DNA from: SAR86 cluster bacterium
GTDB taxonomy: Bacteria > Pseudomonadota > Gammaproteobacteria > Pseudomonadales > Azotimanducaceae
Direction: 5' to 3'
NCBI GenBank assembly: GCA_013204195.1
Contig: JABMOJ010000024.1
Coordinates: forward strand, 1 to 9,677
Length of the DNA stretch: 9,677 nucleotides
Positions 6,162-9,677 of this stretch are shown in pieces. The notes under the pieces were generated by a model, which saw only the letters and a program-made list of their open reading frames with translations, was not told where the DNA came from and searched no databases. The position numbers and the translations under genes are program-made. Position 1 is the stretch's first letter. Each line of letters starts with the position of its first letter.

Positions 6162-7277
6162 CTAAATAAATAAGTCAGTGTTGTCGAGCCCGAGCAATAC
6201 GCTGCCCAGATTTCTGGAAAAACTTGCCGGGCTGTTGGCGACATGTGAGCGGGCGATATGAATGTCATGCCAGATTAACTGCAACGGATGGTTGGTAAAG
6301 ACGGAACGGCCTCCAGCGACGTCAAAGAGGGTGTCTATGCCATCGATGCACTTGTCAATCACCAAGCTAGCTTGATATCGATATAAGACTCTGTCTTCAA
6401 TGCTTGGCTGCCAATTACATTGAGCCATGCTGTTAAAGGTACTGAACAGTGTGGTTTCACATTCGCTGATAATATTTTTAACCTTGGCAACTCGGGTTTG
6501 AGTCTCTATATCACCGGCCAATTTGGTTGGGTCTGTACTGGCACTGTTGCGACTGTCAATAAACAACGTCAGGGCATGCTTCAGTGCCCCGATAGCCGGC
6601 GTGTTGACGATGCGTATAAAGGCTTGTGCCCATGGCAGGTTATACATTGGGTTGGGTTGATTGTTCTGGCTGCTGAAACCATCTGTTTGCTTGTGCGTGC
6701 GGTAGCTCGGAACAAACACCGGTTCGGCCAGCACAACGTCGTTAGAGCCAGTGCCCTGCAGACCCATGACAAACCAAACATCTTCGATTTCGTAGTCGCT
6801 GCGAGGCACCAGAAAGGTACGATAGCCTTCGCCTTTGATGATGCCGCCGAGCAAAGCCCAGTCGCAATGCCCCGAGCCTGAACTCCAGCCCCAGCGGCCA
6901 CTGAGCATAAAGCCGCCGTCCACAACTTCGACCTGGGCGCCAACCGGGTTGTAAGAACTGCTCACCAGCGTGTCGGGGTTATCTTGGTAAACGTCAGCCT
7001 GAGCTCGTTCGTCCATTAAGGCTATTTGAAAGGCGTGGACCGCGATAATACCTGCAATCCAGGCGGTGCTCATATCTACCTCGGCGAGTGCAATTTGGTC
7101 TTCAAAAAAGGCCTGTGGTGTGGTTTCTAAGCCACCGAGGGACTTAGGCAAGAACATGCGTAAAAAGCCACATTCCTTCAGTGCCGTGACCGACTCAGCG
7201 GCGATTTGCCGGTTCTGACGACTTATTTCCGCATTGTCTCTGACAATGTCCAGCACTTTGGGTGTCAACGTATGCAT
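6162..7277 (-). CDS. hsaA: Flavin-dependent 3-HSA-type phenol monooxygenase, oxygenase component (HsaA/TesA2-like)
   Basis: The 371-residue product has the acyl-CoA dehydrogenase fold but belongs to the two-component flavin hydroxylases. HsaA uses reduced flavin from HsaB to ortho-hydroxylate the phenolic ring A of 3-hydroxy-9,10-secoandrosta-1,3,5(10)-triene-9,17-dione, forming the catechol for HsaC. Conserved stretches are SGRWGWSSGSGHCDW (about 125-139), VPRSDYEIEDVWFVMGL followed directly by QGTGSN, and near the C-terminus WHDIH with His340, aligned by eye with the catalytic His of HsaA. There is no catalytic-base glutamate context of a true acyl-CoA dehydrogenase. A good Shine-Dalgarno (GAAGAGG, 8 nt from the ATG) fixes the start. 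It is about 20 residues shorter than the mycobacterial HsaA I remember. The flavin reductase gene is immediately upstream, as expected. A related substrate such as another phenolic terpenoid remains possible. Confidence 0.9.
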   Translation of the reverse strand: MHTLTPKVLDIVRDNAEISRQNRQIAAESVTALKECGFLRMFLPKSLGGLETTPQAFFEDQIALAEVDMSTAWIAGIIAVHAFQIALMDERAQADVYQDNPDTLVSSSYNPVGAQVEVVDGGFMLSGRWGWSSGSGHCDWALLGGIIKGEGYRTFLVPRSDYEIEDVWFVMGLQGTGSNDVVLAEPVFVPSYRTHKQTDGFSSQNNQPNPMYNLPWAQAFIRIVNTPAIGALKHALTLFIDSRNSASTDPTKLAGDIETQTRVAKVKNIISECETTLFSTFNSMAQCNWQPSIEDRVLYRYQASLVIDKCIDGIDTLFDVAGGRSVFTNHPLQLIWHDIHIARSHVANSPASFSRNLGSVLLGLDNTDLFI

Positions 7278-7353
7278 GATTTTTGCCTCTTCAATTCAAT
7301 AAGTGAAAGTGTTCTTGCGGCTAATTTGAGCTGAGATCTCGGGTCGGAGCAGT

Positions 7354-7884
7354 TTAGCCACTGACTCGACTCTGGACCTGGGCGACCTCATGGTATTTTC
7401 CTTGATAAAAAACTAACGGTTCCGTCTGGCGGGCAGTCGCGCGGTTATCAAATGACAGTACTCGGCCGACGATGATCTGATGGTCACCGCCGGCATAACG
7501 ATGCTCTATCTCGCATTGAAAGCAGATGTGATATTCATCCAGAATCGGAATGCCTGACAAGCCGGCGTGCCAAGGCGTATCAGAAAATTTGTCGGCGTCG
7601 CGCGTCGCACACAGATTCGATACTGCTTGCTGACCACTGTGTAGTACATGGGCGGCAAAATACCGAGCCTGCTTGAAGGCGTTAAAGCACTGCGCCCGTT
7701 TATCGATACTCCATAGCAAGAGCGGTGGGTCCATGGACACGGAAGAAAAGCTGTTGGCTGTCATAGCCACGGGGCGTGGGGGCGCCCCTGGCACAGAATC
7801 GCTGTCGAGCGTCGTGATAATCGTGACGCCAGTGGAAAACCCGCTGAACGCGTCGCGAAGTGCTCTGCTGTCAAACTCCTGCAT
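7354..7884 (-). CDS. hsaB: Flavin reductase component of the 3-HSA hydroxylase (HsaB/TesA1-like)
   Basis: The 176-residue protein is a short-chain NAD(P)H:flavin oxidoreductase of the HpaC/HsaB type, which supplies FMNH2 or FADH2 to the partner monooxygenase by diffusion. Family marks are SGFSTGVTIITT (14-25), MTANSFSSVSMDPPLLLWSI (41-60, flavin binding), and GDHQIIVGRV (133-142), where GDH is characteristic of class I flavin reductases. Length is normal for the family. GGAGA lies 6 nt upstream of the ATG. The gene precedes hsaA by 76 bp, so the two subunits are very probably made from one transcript. The 149-bp gap upstream, to hsaC, is the largest within the catabolic set and could hold a second promoter or processing site. 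Flavin (FMN or FAD) and nicotinamide preference cannot be read from the sequence. Confidence 0.92.
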   Translation of the reverse strand: MQEFDSRALRDAFSGFSTGVTIITTLDSDSVPGAPPRPVAMTANSFSSVSMDPPLLLWSIDKRAQCFNAFKQARYFAAHVLHSGQQAVSNLCATRDADKFSDTPWHAGLSGIPILDEYHICFQCEIEHRYAGGDHQIIVGRVLSFDNRATARQTEPLVFYQGKYHEVAQVQSRVSG

Positions 7885-8033
7885 CAGGTTTCTCCCGAAC
7901 CAATCGTGTCACTGACTATGGATCCTATCGTCGCAAGAACGCGGCCTTGGGTCATACCCCGTTTGTATTAGGCAGATGCAGGGTTTTCGTTCCTCGATCA
8001 CTTGTTAGTCGTTATACCGTCGTCGCGGGCAGC
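7885..8033 (-). other. 149-bp spacer between hsaC and hsaB, no gene seen
   Basis: No open frame with family-like sequence and no convincing promoter was found here. The proximal end has GGTT (7901-7898) and AACC (7890-7887) flanking the hsaB Shine-Dalgarno on the coding strand, so a small 4-5 bp hairpin could place the ribosome-binding site in its loop. The stem is too weak to claim a regulatory role. Confidence 0.3.
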
Positions 8034-8933
8034 TTATTGCTGGCCAACACTGAAGTCATGACCCCAAAAGCTCACGGCGGTGCTCTCGAACACAGTGTAG
8101 TTGCTCCAGTCCTTGATTCGCCGACCCTCGGTACCGTACTCAATATCAAAGTTAGATGGTGAGCGCATATAGAAAGACACGATATGATCGTTGGCGTGGC
8201 GACCCAGGGTGCCAGCCAGCTGGATGTCGTTGGCTATGCGCCGGTCATTGCACTTGCCCACTTCGTCTATTGATGCCACTTCAACCATGGCGTGAACACA
8301 GCCAGAGGGCATCTCCATCTCGAATAAGCCGAGGCTGTGGTGACGCTCGTTGCAGTGCATAAACCAAAGGCGTTTGATGGGTTCGGCGGGATCGGGGCTA
8401 AACCGAATGTTCATAAAGTCGGATAAACCAAAGCCGAGTACTTCGGTAAAAAAAGTGGTGGTAGCATCGAAGTTCGGCGCTGGCAGAACGATGTGACCGA
8501 AGCCCATATCGCCGGTGACGAAACCACTAACGCCCACCGGTGATACCATTTGCTTAAAGTCCGAGATTGGGCCGTAGAAGAGTTCGTGGCGATTACCTGC
8601 TGGGTCGGTAAAGTGCACCAGTTCGGTAACTTGGCGCGCGGCCTTGTCGGCTTTGCTGCCCTGACTGATTTCAATATTCGCAGCGGTTAATTTCGCCACT
8701 ACTGCTTCCAGGTTGCTTCGGCTGCTGGTTTCCCAGCCGCAAAAGCCAAAGCTGTCGGTGTCAGACTGTTGCGCGATGATACGAAACGGCCGATCGTCCA
8801 TCTTCAGATAGATGTCGGGACCACCGATACGTGCGGTGACGTCTTCCATTCCCAGCACCTGGGTGCCATAAGTTTGCCATTTTTGGGGATCACGGCAGTT
8901 GACGCCGATGTAGCCAAGACTGTGAATGCTCAT
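8034..8933 (-). CDS. hsaC: Type I extradiol ring-cleavage dioxygenase (HsaC/TesB/BphC family)
   Basis: The 299-residue protein has two vicinal-oxygen-chelate domains, the normal size for two-domain extradiol dioxygenases. It cleaves a catechol next to its hydroxyls with O2. In the steroid pathway the substrate is 3,4-dihydroxy-9,10-secoandrostatriene-dione and the product goes to HsaD. Fe(II) ligands are His147 (GFGHIVL), His214 (CVHAMVEV) and Glu265 (FDIEYG). These match BphC His146, His210 and Glu260. Second-shell residues also align: His199 in ERHHSLG, His246 in GRHANDH and Tyr255. The N-terminal domain (1-130) is the non-catalytic copy. A clear AAGGA lies 7 nt before the ATG. The ligase gene ends 75 bp upstream. 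Substrate size preference (steroid versus biphenyl) rests on the neighbouring KshA-like, HsaA-like and FadD3-like genes, not on the dioxygenase alone. Confidence 0.93.
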   Translation of the reverse strand: MSIHSLGYIGVNCRDPQKWQTYGTQVLGMEDVTARIGGPDIYLKMDDRPFRIIAQQSDTDSFGFCGWETSSRSNLEAVVAKLTAANIEISQGSKADKAARQVTELVHFTDPAGNRHELFYGPISDFKQMVSPVGVSGFVTGDMGFGHIVLPAPNFDATTTFFTEVLGFGLSDFMNIRFSPDPAEPIKRLWFMHCNERHHSLGLFEMEMPSGCVHAMVEVASIDEVGKCNDRRIANDIQLAGTLGRHANDHIVSFYMRSPSNFDIEYGTEGRRIKDWSNYTVFESTAVSFWGHDFSVGQQ

Positions 8934-9008
8934 GGGTAATTCCTTGCTGTAAAGGCGTAAATTAAAGGCATTAGCCTATATTGAATGTTGGCTGCATTAG
9001 ACATTTCG

Positions 9009-9677
9009 CTAGTTGAGAGGTACTTTCGCCGCGCTGCTAGCGGCGGTCTGCGCAGCAATTCGAAGCTCGTTCTTAAGTACCTTGCCAGACGCGTTGAGCG
9101 GCAGTTCAGTCACGAATCGTATGTTTCTGGGTACTTTAAAGTTGGCCATATGGGTGCGACTCCATGTGATCAGTGCCTCGGCAGTGAGACTCGATCCGGG
9201 CGTCAGTACGACCCAGGCCATGGCAACCTCACCCTGGCGCTCATCGGCAATGCCAATCACGGCACACATCACAACGTCGGCATGGGTACCAAGAATGTTC
9301 TCAATTTCAGCGGGATAGCAGTTAAAGCCGCCGGTGATAAACATATCTTTGAGTCGATCAGTTATGGTCAGGTAACCATTGTCATCGAGGACGCCGATAT
9401 CACCTGTATGTAGCCAGCCATCCGCATCGATCGTATCGGCTGTGGCTTGCGGATCATTAAAGTAACCGCGCATGACATTAAATCCTCGAACGACGATCTC
9501 GCCGGTTTCACCGGCGGCAAGCAGTTTGCCGGCACTGTCCATACAATGTACTTCGGTGTCAGGCAAAGCTTGCCCAGACGTAGTGGCGATAAGTTTGGCG
9601 CTATCTTCACTATGACACATGGTAACAAGGCCGCAGGATTCAGTTAAACCATAGGCACTGATAACCGTATCTATGCC
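9009..9677 (-). CDS. AMP-forming acyl-CoA ligase, FadD3-like (HIP-CoA ligase candidate), C-terminal part
   Basis: The frame is open from the window edge to a TAG at 9009-9011, giving the last 222 residues. The start lies beyond the window. It begins in the adenylate-forming core with SAYGLTES (the YGxTE motif), then TTSGQALPDTEV, TGEIVVRG, GYFNDP and DGWLHTGDIG, where Asp binds the ribose. The hinge DRLKDMFITGGFNCYPAEIE leads to the C-terminal domain with NASGKVLKNELR, whose Lys is the adenylation lysine. All catalytic elements in this half are intact. The segments around TMC and ATTSGQA recall FadD3, which activates the C/D-ring propanoate (HIP) left by HsaD, so that role fits the pathway. 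I leave the symbol empty because the N-terminal substrate pocket is missing and related fatty-acid or bile-acid ligases share these motifs. An internal ATG at 9620 is not the start, because conserved motif lies upstream of it. Confidence 0.85.
   Translation of the reverse strand, partial: GIDTVISAYGLTESCGLVTMCHSEDSAKLIATTSGQALPDTEVHCMDSAGKLLAAGETGEIVVRGFNVMRGYFNDPQATADTIDADGWLHTGDIGVLDDNGYLTITDRLKDMFITGGFNCYPAEIENILGTHADVVMCAVIGIADERQGEVAMAWVVLTPGSSLTAEALITWSRTHMANFKVPRNIRFVTELPLNASGKVLKNELRIAAQTAASSAAKVPLN

Noticed and set aside
6149..6268. Forty-codon N-terminal extension of the hsaD frame into hsaA
   Set aside because: It lies over the conserved C-terminus of hsaA, has no family resemblance, and the ATG at 6148 has a nearby ribosome-binding site and a family-like start.
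6420..6881. Open frame of 153 codons on the plus strand opposite hsaA
   Set aside because: It is antisense to a well-conserved gene, and its composition (scattered Cys, His and Arg, no motif) is that of a shadow frame.
6162..7277. Reading hsaA as a genuine acyl-CoA dehydrogenase for side-chain beta-oxidation
   Set aside because: The GRWGWSSG, DVWFVMGL and QGTGSN segments and the flavin reductase next door place it among two-component flavin hydroxylases.
2416..8933. Biphenyl, phenol or toluene meta-pathway instead of steroid
   Set aside because: There is no ring-hydroxylating dioxygenase or multicomponent phenol hydroxylase. An HsaA/HsaB pair, a FadD3-like ligase, a KshA-like fragment and a hydroxysteroid dehydrogenase-like SDR favour steroids, although another polycyclic phenolic substrate is not fully excluded.
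8985..9413. Open frame of 142 codons on the plus strand over the ligase gene
   Set aside because: It is antisense to conserved adenylate-forming motifs and has no recognisable protein features.
1..9677. Mobile elements, CRISPR, phage or defence genes, tRNAs
   Set aside because: No transposase or integrase motifs, terminal repeats, spaced repeat arrays or tRNA-like folds were seen on either strand.

Overview
The window is a steroid-degradation locus from a Gram-negative bacterium, most likely a gammaproteobacterium. That is judged from the proteobacterial style of the proteins, the moderate base composition and the operon layout. Nothing in the sequence fixes the genus. Nine protein genes look complete. 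Two more run off the ends: a Rieske oxygenase at the left edge and an acyl-CoA ligase at the right edge.

Left part, plus strand (1-1009): the last 72 residues of a KshA-like 3-ketosteroid 9-alpha-hydroxylase oxygenase, followed 31 bp later by a short-chain dehydrogenase that resembles the 3-beta/17-beta-hydroxysteroid dehydrogenase of Comamonas testosteroni. This pair converges, with a 26-bp gap, on a minus-strand LuxR-type regulator (1036-2181) of the TeiR/TesR kind.

Middle and right part, minus strand (2416-9677): read in the direction of transcription, the order is FadD3-like ligase, hsaC (extradiol dioxygenase), hsaB (flavin reductase), hsaA (flavin-dependent monooxygenase), hsaD (C-C hydrolase), hsaE (hydratase), hsaG (acylating aldehyde dehydrogenase), hsaF (aldolase), and then the regulator. 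Spacers are 13 to 149 bp, except for 234 bp before the regulator, so one operon with possible internal signals is the simplest reading.

How the genes work together: the KshA-like enzyme (with a ring-A 1,2-dehydrogenase not in this window) would open ring B to give a 9,10-secosteroid with a phenolic ring A. HsaA with HsaB hydroxylates it to a catechol, HsaC cleaves the ring, and HsaD splits the product into a C/D-ring propanoate (HIP-type acid) and a 2-hydroxydienoate. HsaE, HsaF and HsaG convert the dienoate to pyruvate and propionyl-CoA. The FadD3-like ligase would activate the C/D-ring acid for the next branch. The SDR would handle 3-beta or 17-beta hydroxyls.

I found no RNA genes, CRISPR, insertion sequences or phage genes, and no gene-free stretch over 300 bases. 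This is a known pathway, not a new system. The points worth a second look are small: a Gln in place of the usual oxyanion-loop His in HsaD, a short HsaA, a helically phased direct repeat between hsaG and hsaF, and the structured leader of the regulator gene.
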